A DNA stretch of 64,000 bases. Source: Epinephelus fuscoguttatus. Taxonomy: Eukaryota; Chordata; Actinopteri; Perciformes; Serranidae. The stretch is taken from NCBI RefSeq assembly GCF_011397635.1, contig NC_064766.1:42315110-42379109 (forward strand). The letters are read 5' to 3'. Shown in pieces: positions 1-24,286 of this stretch (position 1 is its first letter; each line of letters opens with the position of its first letter). Below the pieces are notes generated by a model. It made no database searches, was not told where the DNA came from, and saw only the letters and a program-made list of their open reading frames with translations. Both the position numbers and the translations under genes were made by a program.

Positions 1-401
1 AATTTACCATAATAGAACAGGAGGGTACTTTCTTTGTCTGGTGGTTTTGGAGGGAAGGAGAGGGAGGAGGGGCTGAGGTTCGAGGCGGGCTTATATCACC
101 TCAGGAGGTGGGCGGTTCCAACAGGGTGGAGTCGAGTCTCTTGTGATTTTTAACAATGATGTCAGCAGGTGAGAGGTTTTGACCATGATACAGCTGACGG
201 TGATGTCACGCTCCTCTCTTCTTCTGTGGTGGTGAATTTTGGGACGTTACAAGTCAGAGTTGGACGGACAGCAGCGGAGACACCTTCAGAGTCACAGACC
301 TATGAACTTCCTACTGAGTGTCACAGTGTTTCCTCTCTCTGCTGGAGATGAAGGTCAAAGAGTCCGTCTGCAGTCGAGCTGAGAAAGGTCACTTCATCTT
401 C

Positions 402-433
<32 letters not shown>

Positions 434-613
434 GGAAGTCACCTGCCTGCTTCCAGCAAAGAGGAAGTCAGCTCCCGTCTGCAGTGTGACATCATCAGAG
501 AAAGTTTGAATATGCGCCAATGACGTGTGTCGATGATGATGATGATCATCATCATCATCATCAGTCCCATTCACATGGAGGCGTGCAGAGCTCCTCCCCC
601 CCGACGCTCTCAC
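1..613 (+). promoter_or_regulatory. Upstream region of crh
   Basis: No gene is visible here. The stretch precedes the TATA-like element of crh and presumably holds its promoter and proximal enhancers. It contains CRE-like half sites (TGATGTCA near 203 and TGACGTG near 522) and two trinucleotide runs of ATC/ATG type (about 400-432 and 533-562). CRH genes are classically cAMP-responsive through a CRE. A full TGACGTCA is not present here, so regulation by CREB is inference only. Confidence 0.4.
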
Positions 614-624
614 TGATATAAAAT
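614..624 (+). promoter_or_regulatory. crh: TATA-like element of crh
   Basis: The sequence GATATAAAAT fits a TATA box. It lies about 290 bases upstream of a strong splice donor (CAG followed by GTAAGT at 914), so transcription would begin near 645 and give a first exon of about 270 bases. CRH genes of vertebrates have a TATA box and a non-coding first exon, which matches this layout. The start site itself was not measured. Confidence 0.5.
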
Positions 625-644
625 GTAGAAACAGTTCCAGTGTT

Positions 645-913
645 TCAGTTTGACTGAAGAGACGCAACAGAGCTGAGGTGGATGAAGACAGACAGACAGT
701 CAGACAGACAGACAGACAGATAGTCAGACAGATAGTCAGACAGATAGTCAGACAGACAGACAGACAGATAGTCAGACAGATAGTCAGACAGACAGACAGA
801 CAGATAGTCAGACAGATAGTCAGACAGACAGACAGACACACAGACACACAGACAGACAGAGACACACAGACAGACAGAGGGACAGAAGGACAGCAGCTCT
901 GCAGAACGACCAG
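645..913 (+). other. crh: crh non-coding exon 1 (predicted)
   Basis: The predicted 5' untranslated exon runs from the inferred start site to a consensus donor (CAG then GTAAGT). It has no conserved reading frame and is mostly a tetranucleotide array. The intron that follows runs to a good acceptor (GTCCTCAG) ending at 2498, only 19 bases before the CRH start codon. The two-exon plan with all coding sequence in exon 2 is the known vertebrate CRH structure. The 5' limit is inferred. Confidence 0.5.
684..880 (+). repeat. (GACA)n-type microsatellite in the crh 5' UTR
   Basis: About 200 bases of CAGACAGACAGATAGT-type repeats sit inside the predicted 5' untranslated exon. Because of the repeat, both strands read as low-complexity open frames (poly RQIV on plus, LSVCLSDY on minus). 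These are not genes. Confidence 0.85.
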
Positions 914-2498
914 GTAAGTGAATACTTTATAATCTCAGTTTAAAACTGTTGAAATGAAACTTTATTGATCTGACATGAGAGGACAAACAGCAGCAGAATG
1001 TACGGAGACACATTTGCCTCAACATCACGTGTGGACAGACGGACAGTCTGAGTGTAAACCTCTTATTGGTTCTTAGTTTCACATAAATCAAAAACAAAAG
1101 GGAATAAAAGTTGCAGAGTGACGTAAACCTGCACAGGTTCACATTAAAGCTGTAAAATACAAACTGTCATGTTTAACATGTTAAAGATCAGAGTTGAGCT
1201 CCAGCTCAGAGTCACCACGGTGCTGTGAAGCAAATGATTTTCACAGCACGTCTGTTTTTACACAAAGAAGAATCCAGTAAACAAATATTTTTATTCCATA
1301 AAATAACTCCAGGATATTTATTAGAAACTGACCACAGGATGTTTTATACAGAGAAAGATGAGGGAAGATGAAGATACTGAGCCTGTCCAGCTGTGTTTAT
1401 ATGGAAATGTGAGTTATAGACAAAATAATGTCTAAAAATACAAAATAAAACTGTTATGTCATATTTTACTGAAAGACAAACAGACAGATCTGAAAAATAT
1501 TAATGTCAAAAAAAGTTAGTATTTAAAAACAGAGTAATATATAAATATTGAACAACAACAACAAAGATTAGTGAAGTCAGCAAAACATTTCTGCAAACAT
1601 GAAACAGATCTGGAGATACACAAACTCCACAAATCTCTGTCTGTCTCTAATATAGGTTAGGTACGTGAGGTTGCTATGGTTACGTTTAGGACAACAAACA
1701 TGGTGAGTCCTGTGTTTTACACAACATGGCTGCTTCCTGCTTTAATCTTGGTCACATGATCACAGGCTTCCAATATACATGGGCTCTGCACAAAGTACTG
1801 GCTCATCATTACGTTGGATATGTACAGATTTTGACGCCTTACTTTTCATTGTAAAACGTGTGAACAGTGCACGAGAACAGGCTGCACTGTGACAAAATTT
1901 TCCCAGAATGTTATGGTAGAGATATAACTATAATAAGCTGGGTGACATATCATTATTATCTATTTATGTATGTGATGTTGCGTTCACACCAAACATGATT
2001 TTCATGTTGCGTTACTTGTGTGAATTTGAACACCAGAATATTTTGTGTTGACTCACTTCAAATGTGCAAATAACTCATGTCACACTCATGTGAAATCGCT
2101 GAAACGATGAATGAACTTCTGCCAGCATTTCCTCAGTGTCATACATCCCCAAGGGATCTCAACGCTGATTGGCTATTACGGTGCAATTTGGTCACTGAAG
2201 TTCAGATTTTTCAACGCTTGTGAATAAGCATATGACAGGAAATCACGCTGCTCGCTTCATTCACACCACTTAAGTCACGTACTTGGCATCATTCACGCCA
2301 TGTCCATTGTGGGAATTTGCGTCTATTCCGTCTTTACTTTGATTTTACATGTAATTCCCTCGTATGAATTTTTTTCTTGGCGCCTGGTGTGAACACAACG
2401 TTATCAGATAACAGCAAAGTCTCTCAAGTGTCTCTGGGTTTTCTAATCCCACAGATCGTCCTCACAGGCGTCTTATGAAGCCTCTTGTTTGTCCTCAG
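914..2498 (+). other. crh: crh intron 1
   Basis: The intron is bounded by GTAAGT and TCCTCAG. It is AT-rich and contains no open frame of interest. The segment around 1975-2400, with words such as 'cacgccatgt' and 'gtgtgaacac', looks like an old dispersed repeat, but no termini could be defined. Confidence 0.5.
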
Positions 2499-2517
2499 GT
2501 TGGATCTGTCAGCAGAG

Positions 2518-2988
2518 ATGAAGCTGAATGTGTTGTTATGGGTCATGGCTCTGCTCAGTGCTTTCCTCCCTCGCTCTGCTGACTGTCGACCTGACGACGC
2601 CCCCACCAGCCGCCGCCCGCTCTTCCCCCGACCGCTGCTGCTCCACCTTGGGGAGGAGTTCTCCCTCCGTCTGGGTGGAGGTGGAGGATTCTCTTCTGCT
2701 GCGGCTCCAGACCTCCTCTCCTCCTCTTCCTCCTACTCAATGGCAAACCGGGCTGTGCTGCAGCTCACACAGCGCCTCCTGCAGGCCCGGGCGGAGCACC
2801 GGCGGGAGCAGGAGGTGGAGGTGGAGGAGGAGGAGGCCAGGGAGAAGGGGAAGAGGTCTGAGGAGCCCCCCATCTCTCTGGATCTGACTTTCCACCTGCT
2901 CAGGGAGGTCCTGGAGATGGCCCGAGCCGAGCAGATCGCCCAGCAGGCTGACAGCAACCGCAAGATGATGGACGACTTTGGAAAATAG
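2518..2988 (+). CDS. crh: Corticotropin-releasing hormone precursor (crha-like)
   Basis: This secreted neuropeptide precursor drives ACTH release through CRH receptors. The 156-residue frame starts at the ATG 19 bases after the exon 2 acceptor and opens with a signal peptide (residues 1-23, ending SADC). A low-complexity pro-region rich in Ser, Gly and Glu follows. A dibasic site (GKR, 111-113) precedes the mature 41-mer at 114-154, which begins [15 protein letters not shown]. The terminal GK is the amidation and trimming signal. The start [10 protein letters not shown] is CRH rather than urotensin I. The C-terminus ([11 protein letters not shown]) is more divergent than the usual teleost crhb ending and the precursor is short, so the diverged teleost paralogue crha is likely. 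The upstream ATG at 2485 lies in the intron and was not used. The neighbours trim55 and dnajc5b match the CRH locus of tetrapods. Confidence 0.96.
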   Translation: MKLNVLLWVMALLSAFLPRSADCRPDDAPTSRRPLFPRPLLLHLGEEFSLRLGGGGGFSSAAAPDLLSSSSSYSMANRAVLQLTQRLLQARAEHRREQEVEVEEEEAREKGKRSEEPPISLDLTFHLLREVLEMARAEQIAQQADSNRKMMDDFGK

Positions 2989-3102
2989 TTCACATCCACA
3001 AACTGTTCACTCCCTGTCCAGTTTTATCGTCTGACATCAGTCTCATGATCTTCAAATCAGCTAATGCTCTCACTTCAGCTGCTTTCAGCTCTGACTCTTC
3101 TG

Positions 3103-6100
3103 TGCACACTTCAGCTACAGTCAGCGTTCACACACAATCACTTCAGCTACAGCCAGCATTCACACACAAACACTTCAGCTACAGTCAGCGTTCACACACA
3201 ATCACTTCAGCTACAGTCAGCATTCACACACAAACACTTCAGCTACGGTCAACGTTCACACACAATCACTTCAGCTACAGTCAACGTTCACACACAATCA
3301 CTTCAGCTACAGTCAACGTTCACTCACAATCACTTCAGCTACAGTCAGCGTTCACACACAATCACTTCAGCTACAGCCAGCGTTCACACACAATCACTTC
3401 AGCTACGGTCAACGTTCACACACAATCACTTCAGCTACAGTCAACGTTCACACACAATCACTTCAGCTACAGTCAACGTTCACACACAATCACTTCAGCT
3501 ACAGTCAGCATTCACACACAATCACTTCAGCTACAGTCAGCATTCACACACAAACACTTCAGCTACAGTCAGCGTTCACACACAAACACTTCAGCTACAG
3601 CCAGCATTCACACACAAACACTTCAGCTACAGCCAGCGTTCACACACAATCACTTCAGCTACAGTAAGCTACAGTCAGTGTTCACACACAAACACTTCAG
3701 CTACAGTCAGCATTCACACACAAACACTTCAGCTACAGCCAGCGTTCACACACAAACACTTCAGCTACAGTAAGCTACAGTCAGTGTTCACACACAAACA
3801 CTTCAGCTACAGTCAGCATTCACACACAAACACTTCAGCTACAGCCAGCGTTCACACACAATCACTTCAGCTACAGTAAGCTACAGTCAGTGTTCACACA
3901 CAAACACTTCAGCTACAGTCAACATTCACACACAAACACTTCAGCTACAGTCAGCGTTCACACACAAACACTTCAGCTACAGTCAACGTTCACACACAAA
4001 CACTTCAGCTACAGTCAACGTTCACACACAAACACTTCAGCTACAGCCAGCGTTCACACACAAACACTTCAGCTACAGTCAACGTTCACACACAAACACT
4101 TCAGCTACAGTCAACGTTCACACACAAACACTTCAGCTACAGTAAGCTACAGTCAGTGTTCACACACAAACACTTCAGCTACAGTCAGCGTTCACACACA
4201 AACACTTCAGCTACAGCCAGCATTCACACACAAACACTTCAGCTACAGTCAGCGTTCACACACAATCACTTCAGCTACAGTCAACGTTCACACACAAACA
4301 CTTCAGCTACAGTCAGCTACAGTCAGTGTTCACACACAAACACTTCAGCTACAGTCAGCGTTCACACACAAACACTTCAGCTACAGCCAGCATTCACACA
4401 CAAACACTTCAGCTACAGTCAGCATTCACACACAATCACTTCAGCTACAGTCAACGTTCACACACAAACACTTCAGCTACAGTCAACGTTCACACACAAA
4501 CACTTCAGCTACAGTCAACGTTCACACACAAACACTTCAGCTACAGCCAGCATTCACACACAAACACTTCAGCTACAGTCAGTGTTCACACACAATCACT
4601 TCAGCTACAGTCAGTGTTCACACACAAACACTTCAGCTACAGCCAGCATTCACACACAATCACTTCAGCTACAGTCAGCATTCACACACAATCACTTCAG
4701 CTACAGTCAGCGTTCACACACAATCACTTCAGCTACAGTCAGCGTTCACACACAGCTACAGTCAGCGTTCACACACAAACACTTCAGCTACAGTCAAGTG
4801 TTCACACACAAACACTTCAGCTACAGTCAACGTTCACACACAAACACTTCAGCTACAGTCAGCGTTCACACACAATCACTTCAGCTACAGTCAGCGTTCA
4901 CACACAAACACTTCAGCTACAGTCAGCGTTCACACACAAACACTTCAGCTACAGTCAGCGTTCACACACAATCACTTCAGCTACAGTCAGCGTTCACACA
5001 CAATCACTTCAGCTACAGTCAACGTTCACACACCACCACTTCAATTACAGTCAGCGTTCACACACAAACACTTCAGCTACAGTCAACGTTCACACACAAA
5101 CACTTCAGCTACAGCCAGCGTTCACACACAAACACTTCAGCTACAGTCAACGTTCACACACAAACACTTCAGCTACAGCCAGCATTCACACACAAACACT
5201 TCAGCTACAGTCAGTGTTCACACACAATCACTTCAGCTACAGTCAGTGTTCACACACAAACACTTCAGCTACAGCCAGCGTTCACACACAATCACTTCAG
5301 CTACAGTCAGCATTCACACACAATCACTTCAGCTACAGTCAGCGTTCACACACAATCACTTCAGCTACAGTCAGCGTTCACACACAGCTACAGTCAGCGT
5401 TCACACACAAACACTTCAGCTACAGTCAGTGTTCACACACAAACACTTCAGCTACAGTCAACGTTCACACACAAACACTTCAGCTACAGTCAGCGTTCAC
5501 ACACAATCACTTCAGCTACAGTCAGCGTTCACACACAAACACTTCAGCTACAGTCAGCGTTCACACACAAACACTTCAGCTACAGTCAGTGTTCACACAC
5601 AATCACTTCAGCTACAGTCAGCGTTCACACACAATCACTTCAGCTACAGTCAACGTTCACACACCACCACTTCAATTACAGTCAGCGTTCACACACAGCT
5701 ACAGTCAGCGTTCACACACAAACACTTCAGCTACAGTCAACGTTCACACACAATCACTTCAGCTACAGTCAGCGTTCACACACAAACACTTCAGCTACAG
5801 TCAGCGTTCACACACAATCACTTCAGCTACAGTCAGCGTTCACACACAATCACTTCAGCTACAGTCAGCGTTCACACACAATCACTTCAGCTACAGTCAG
5901 CGTTCACACACAAACACTTCAGCTACAGTCAGCGTTCACACACAATCACTTCAGCTACAGTCAGCGTTCACACACAAACACTTCAGCTACAGTCAACGTT
6001 CACACACAGTCACTTCAGCTACAGTCAGCGTTCACTCACAAACACTTCAGCTACAGTCAGCGTTCACACACAAACACTTCAGCTAGTCAACCTTCACACA

Positions 6101-7855
6101 CAAACACTTCAGCTACAGTCAGCGTTCACACACAATCACTTCAGCTACAGTCAGCGTTCACACACAATCACTTCAGCTAGTCAACCGTCACACACAAACA
6201 CTTCAGCTACAGTCAGCGTTCACACACAATCACTTCAGCTATAGTCAGTGTTCACACACAAACACTTCAGCTACAGTCAGCGTTCACACACAATCACTTC
6301 AGCTACAGTCAGCGTTCACACACAAACACTTCAGCTACAGTCAACGTTCACACACAATCACTTCAGCTACAGTCAGCGTTCACACACAATCACTTCAGCT
6401 ACAGTCAACGTTCACACACAATCACTTCAGCTACAGTCAGCGTTCACACACAAACACTTCAGCTACAGTCAACGTTCACACACAAACACTTCAGCTACAG
6501 TCAGCGTTCACACACAAACACTTCAGCTACAGTCAGCGTTCACACACAATCACTTCAGCTACAGTCAGCGTTCACACACAATCACTTCAGCTACAGTCAG
6601 CGTTCACACACAAACACTTCAGCTACGGTCAGCGTTCACACACAAACACTTCAGCTACGGTCAGCGTTCACACACAAACACTTCAGCTACGGTCAGCGTT
6701 CACTCACAAACACTTCAGCTACAGTCAGTGTTCACACACAATCACTTCAGCTACAGTCAGTGTTCACACACAATCACTTCAGCTACAGTCAGCGTTCACA
6801 CACAAACACTTCAGCTACAGTCAGCGTTCACACACAATCACTTCAGCTAGTCAACCTTCACACACAAACACTTCAGCTACAGTCAGCGTTCACACACAAT
6901 CACTTCAGCTATAGTCAGCGTTCACACACAAACACTTCAGCTACAGTCAACGTTCACACACAATCACTTCAGCTACAGTCAGCGTTCACACGCAAACACT
7001 TCAGCTACAGTCAGCGTTCACACGCAAACACTTCAGCTACAGTCAACGCTCACACACAAACACTTCAGCTACAGTCAGCGTTCACACGCAATCACTTCAG
7101 CTATAGTCAACGTTCACACACAAACACTTCAGCTACAGTCAGCGTTCACACTCAATCACTTCAGCTATAGTCAACGTTCACACACAAACACTTCAGCTAC
7201 AGTCAGCGTTCACACTCAATCACTTCAGCTACAGTCAACGTTCACACACAAACACTTCAGCTACAGTCAGCGTTCACACACAAACACTTCAGCTACAGTC
7301 AGCGTTCACACACAATCACTTCAGCTACAGTCAGTGTTCACACACAATCACTTCAGCTACAGTCAACGTTCACACACAAACACTTCAGCTACAGTCAGCG
7401 TTCACACACAAACACTTCAGCTACAGTCAGCGTTCACACACAATCACTTCAGCTACAGTCAGTGTTCACACACAATCACTTCAGCTACAGTCAGCGTTCA
7501 CACACAAACACTTCAGCTACAGTCAGCGTTCACACACAATCACTTCAGCTACAGTCAGCGTTCACACACAAACACTTCAGCTACAGTCAGTGTTCACACA
7601 CAATCACTTCAGCTACAGTCAGTGTTCACACACAATCACTTCAGCTATAGTCAGCGTTCACACACAAACACTTCAGCTACAGTCAGCGTTCACACACAAT
7701 CACTTCAGCTACAGTCAACGTTCACACACAAACACTTCAGCTACAGTCAGTGTTCACACACAATCACTTCAGCTACAGTCAACGTTCACACACAAACACT
7801 TCAGCTACAGTCAGTGTTCACACACAATCACTTCAGCTACAGTCAGCATTCACAT
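3103..7855 (+). repeat. Minisatellite, 32-bp unit, about 148 copies, in the crh 3' region
   Basis: The unit is 32 bp, built from CACTTCAGCTACAGTCAGCG followed by TTCACACACAAT or TTCACACACAAA. It begins 115 bases after the CRH stop codon. Variants alternate AAAC/ATC, GTCAGCG/GTCAACG/GCCAGCA/GTCAGTG, and a few units are truncated (CACACAGCTACAG near 4750 and 5385). Larger duplications are visible: the rare variant CACCACCACTTCAATTACAG occurs at about 5031 and again at about 5662. The unit lacks stop codons in all three plus frames, which produces open frames up to 784 codons. These are artefacts of the repeat. Confidence 0.97.
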
Positions 7856-8732
7856 TAAAACCTGACAGAAATTCAAACTGCTGATTTCAATATTTGATCT
7901 ATGAAAGGTGAAAATGACATTCATCAATTAAAAAGACATAAATGCTGAAATAATCAAATAAAAGCTACCAATAATCAGTGAATTTCTGCACTGTAAGAAA
8001 AACTGTCTAAATAAAGCTGACTGAACTTTTGATGACGGTTTGTGTTGTTTACATTTGAGTCGAGCGTCAATCTGACCGGTCACATGATGCTCTCTGGATG
8101 TTTATTGGTCATAAAATCAGTGGTCACTTTAGATTCACAATAAAACCTCTCAAAGTCACATCTGCAGGTCGCCTGGGTCCAGACCTTTGACTCCGCCCAC
8201 TACACTGAGGACGAGTTGATTGATTCAGGTCCGGCATCTTGACATCAAACAGCAGTTTGTCAGTTAAAATAAAAAACAACCAATGAACACCACAGATGGC
8301 TAACTATTAACCAATCAGTGCCATGGACAGGACTAACACCGCTGTCAGGCTGTTTTCAAGCTGCTGTCAGGGTGCACCACAACCAGCTGGCTGATCCACG
8401 CATGGCTGAAGTCACACAGCGGGCCAGGTGACAGATGTTCACCTGTTAGAGGTAAGCCGTTCCTGCTTTGACTCCTCCTCCCTGGAGGGAAGGACTCGGA
8501 CACAAGTCTCTTTGACTTAATAAGAAAACTGACTCTCAGTGATTTCAACCAGTTTCAGACATAAAATGTTTTCAGGACATTTGAATGAGAAATATTTGAC
8601 TAAACATTATCACGTGTGACGGGATGAAGGTTTCAGGTGACTCTCTTCACTGAGTCTGATGTCACCTGACAGAAACACTGAGTCAGTTTCAGCAGAAGAG
8701 GAAAATCAGGATTCATAATAAAAACAGAATCA
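7856..8732. other. crh 3' end and crh-trim55 convergent intergenic region
   Basis: This is unique AT-rich sequence between the two convergent genes. It contains two AATAAA signals on the plus strand (7958 and 8010) and the polyadenylation signal of trim55 on the minus strand at its right edge. No further gene was seen. Confidence 0.6.
8010..8015 (+). terminator. crh: Candidate crh polyadenylation signal
   Basis: AATAAA is followed within 30 bases by a GT-rich stretch (CGGTTTGTGTTGTTT), the usual downstream element. Another AATAAA lies at 7958. None is present between the CRH stop and the minisatellite, so the mature crh transcript would have to include the 4.75 kb array unless a non-canonical signal is used. 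Confidence 0.5.
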
Positions 8733-8738
8733 TTTATT
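8733..8738 (-). terminator. trim55: Candidate trim55 polyadenylation signal
   Basis: AATAAA on the minus strand lies 250 bases downstream of the trim55 stop codon. It gives a short 3' untranslated region of about 270 bases. Confidence 0.5.
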
Positions 8739-8876
8739 TGACACATGAACAGAAAATATTTGACCCGAAGAAACAAACTGAGAGTTTGAGTTTAAACCAC
8801 AAAATGTTTCACATTTTTAAATATTGATTTACATCTGTTAGATTCAGAACAAACTCAGCAAACATCCTGTAATAGT

Positions 8877-8924
8877 GATGTCACAGTGATGTCACAGTGA
8901 CGTCACAGTGATGTCACAGTGACA
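8877..8924. repeat. 14-bp tandem repeat with CRE-like words in the trim55 3' UTR
   Basis: The repeat is GTGATGTCACAGTG and variants, about 3.5 copies. One copy carries the palindrome TGACGTCA. It lies in the predicted 3' untranslated region of trim55. Function is unknown. Confidence 0.7.
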
Positions 8925-8987
8925 GTAAAAACACGTGTGAACATTACTGATGTTAAATAAAAGACTGATCCAGGTCCTGATCTGATG

Positions 8988-22078
<13,091 letters not shown>

Positions 22079-22155
22079 TCAGTGGGTGAGGAACTCGGGG
22101 GAGACAGCCGTCACCCGGACAGGACGGGGGAGGACGTTAGATAAAATAAAGAAGT

Positions 22156-22190
22156 GAAGAAGAAGAAGAAGAAGAAGAAGAAGAAGAAGG
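22156..22190. repeat. (GAA)n microsatellite in the trim55 5' UTR region
   Basis: About 11 GAA triplets lie 85-120 bases upstream of the trim55 start codon. Confidence 0.85.
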
Positions 22191-22235
22191 AGTGGAGCAG
22201 TGAAGGCCTGCAGACTGCGGACAGAGCAGCACTCA

Positions 22236-22294
22236 GTCTGTTTTTAGACTGACAGACGTCAGGTGTTGCCATGCCGACATGCCCTTATATGTCA
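22236..22294 (-). promoter_or_regulatory. trim55: Possible trim55 promoter elements
   Basis: Read on the minus strand, the segment has a MEF2-like CTAAAAACAG (one mismatch to CTAAAAATAG, near 22238-22247) and a CArG/TATA-like ACATATAAGG (near 22281-22290), about 170-220 bases upstream of the start codon. MEF2 and SRF control of sarcomere genes is established. The link here is inference from two short words. Confidence 0.3.
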
Positions 22295-22977
22295 AAGGTC
22301 ACGAGGAGACATGACAGAGCAGCGGGGGAGGGGGGGTTGTTAAAGGGACAGTCCACAGTATGAAGCAGGAGGAGGAGCTGAGGAGGCTGCAGCGCCTCCT
22401 GCTGGACTCTTCACATCTGAAACATCTGACGCTGCAGAATCTGTGACGTCTTTAAATCACCTCTCAGAAATCATCTTTTAAAAAACTCTTTCTAATTTTT
22501 AAAGTTTGTAACTTGTCTGTTGCTGTGGTCGTCATCCTAAAGCCAGAGCCACTGTGACAGTTTAATATCAGAGTGAAGTCTGATAAATCCTCTGTCAGCA
22601 TTAACAGTGTCGGCCCGTGGCGTGGCCAGTATGAGTGAATGCTAAGAGCGCTGTCATCCACACGGGGGCGCCACAAAAAAGGGAAAGAAAAAAGAATCTA
22701 AATGTTTATTGTTGTGTTACTGCTGTTATTCTGAAATATGACAGAAGGACACAACAACACAACTACACAGCAACACAACTACACAGCAACGACTGCTGAA
22801 TAACAGAGAGCCCCCCCCCCCCCATCCTCAGCTCGTTACACTTTACCTGCTCTCTGGGAGAGATGGGCGGAGTTATCCGACATCACATGAGCCCGAAACA
22901 CGCTACAGCATTATCCTGTCTAAACCACTTAACTACCACGACACCACTGAAAGGATCAGCAGGAGAGCCTGTTGAGT

Positions 22978-23445
22978 TCGCTGTTAGCAGCTAGCAGTTA
23001 GCTGTAAGCAGTTAGCAGCTATCAGTTAGCAACTAGTTGTTAGCTTTTAACTGTTAGCGGTTAGCTGTTAGTGGTTAGCTTTTAGCTATTAGCAGTTAGC
23101 TTTTAGCGGTAAGCAGTTAGCAGCTGGCTGTTAGCCGTTAGTGGTTAGCTGTTGGCAGCTAACAGTTAGCTGTTCACTTGTAGCTGTTAGTAGTTCGCTT
23201 TTAGCTACGAGCAGTTAGCTGTTAGCTGATAGTGGTTAGCAGTTATTTGTTAGCAGTTAGCAGCTAGTTGTTATATGTTAGCAGTTAGCTGTTAGTGGTT
23301 AGCTTTTAGCTGTTAGCAGTTAGCTTAGAGCTGGTAGTTGTTATTGGTTAGCAGTTAGCTGTTAGCAGCTAGCTGTCTGCAGTTAGCAACTTGCTGTTAG
23401 CAGTCAATCTAAGCAGTTAGCAGTTAGCAGCTAATTATCATTACC
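22978..23445. repeat. Degenerate GTTAGCAGCTA array
   Basis: About 470 bases are composed almost wholly of GTTAGCAGTTAGCTGTTAGT-type words with a period near 7-12 bases. It is related in sequence to the array at 43857-44962, whose words are the reverse complement (AGCTAAC). Confidence 0.85.
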
Positions 23446-23814
23446 TCTTAACAGCTGGTGAACACAACCAACAGCTGACAGAGGTTCCATTGATTTACAT
23501 TGGGAAGCATTCAGGCTCTGGTCAGTAAAAATGAGTACTGGGTGAAGGTAAATTATAATGTTCTCATGATGTGTTCAGTGTAATCTCGTAAATTGTAGCA
23601 TTTGGTGGTAAACGTGAATAAATCAGCTGTTTGAAGGAGAAATGTGTCAGTGTTTTCACAGGAATATAAAACGGATATTAGAGATTATTTTTCCAAAGAT
23701 ATTTTTCATGTGAATGAAGGTTATGTTAAAGGTTGTTTCATAAATGTGTATTAGAGGTGACATCATCCATGACATCACTACAGGTGTCACTTGTTCCATC
23801 ATCCAAACCAAAAC

Positions 23815-23820
23815 TTTATT
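23815..23820 (-). terminator. dnajc5b: Candidate dnajc5b polyadenylation signal
   Basis: AATAAA on the minus strand lies about 470 bases after the dnajc5b stop codon. It is the first canonical signal I saw. Confidence 0.4.
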
Positions 23821-24286
23821 TACATCAACAACACTGTTGAACGTTATCGTGATTATAGTTTGTAAAATATTAAAGACGGAATCAGTCTGCTGTTTGAAGC
23901 TCCGCCCCTCCGTCAGCACTCAAACCATCAAACAACCTATCAGAGCGTCAGTTTAATAAAAGCCTCGCTGCACTGCAACTTACATCAACAACAGTGGGAC
24001 ATGTGATTATTTTAATGACGCACACACAACATAAAGGTTAATAACCATGAAGACGATATGATGAGAGGAAATATCAAAGTGCCGTTCTGTTTATCGTCTG
24101 AGTCACAGCAGGACAACAGTATATGGACCTTAGTGTCCACATACTGTTGTCTTCATTGTGTTTCTCTGTTGACATGAAATCCATCTCATTCAGTTTGTAT
24201 TGACTAACAGCTGTTACACAGAGCGAGGGGACGTTTTGATGTAGTGACATCATGCACCTGCAGTGATGCGTTTCCTGTTTCCTGGT

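Larger units (their letters stand above)
22300..24286. other. trim55-dnajc5b intergenic region
   Basis: No gene was seen. It holds a poly-C run near 22811, the AGCTA-type array (listed separately), and at its right side the predicted 3' untranslated region of dnajc5b. Confidence 0.6.

Noticed and set aside
389-917. Ser/Val/Cys- and RQIV-rich ORFs near the crh promoter
   Set aside because: Translation of GACA-type repeats in a non-coding exon.
2485-2517. Upstream ATG in frame with CRH
   Set aside because: It precedes the splice acceptor at 2498, and the signal peptide starts properly at 2518.
3103-7855. CRISPR-like regular repeats
   Set aside because: There are no spacers. Units are contiguous, and the genome is a vertebrate. 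The same applies to the arrays at 10.1-13.2 and 60.2-62.5 kb.
3045-7865. Very long plus-strand ORFs (up to 784 codons) of THTQTLQLQ / FSYSQRSHTNTSATV repeats
   Set aside because: They are the three frames of a stop-free 32-bp minisatellite, without start context, promoter or unique sequence. Not taken as proteins.
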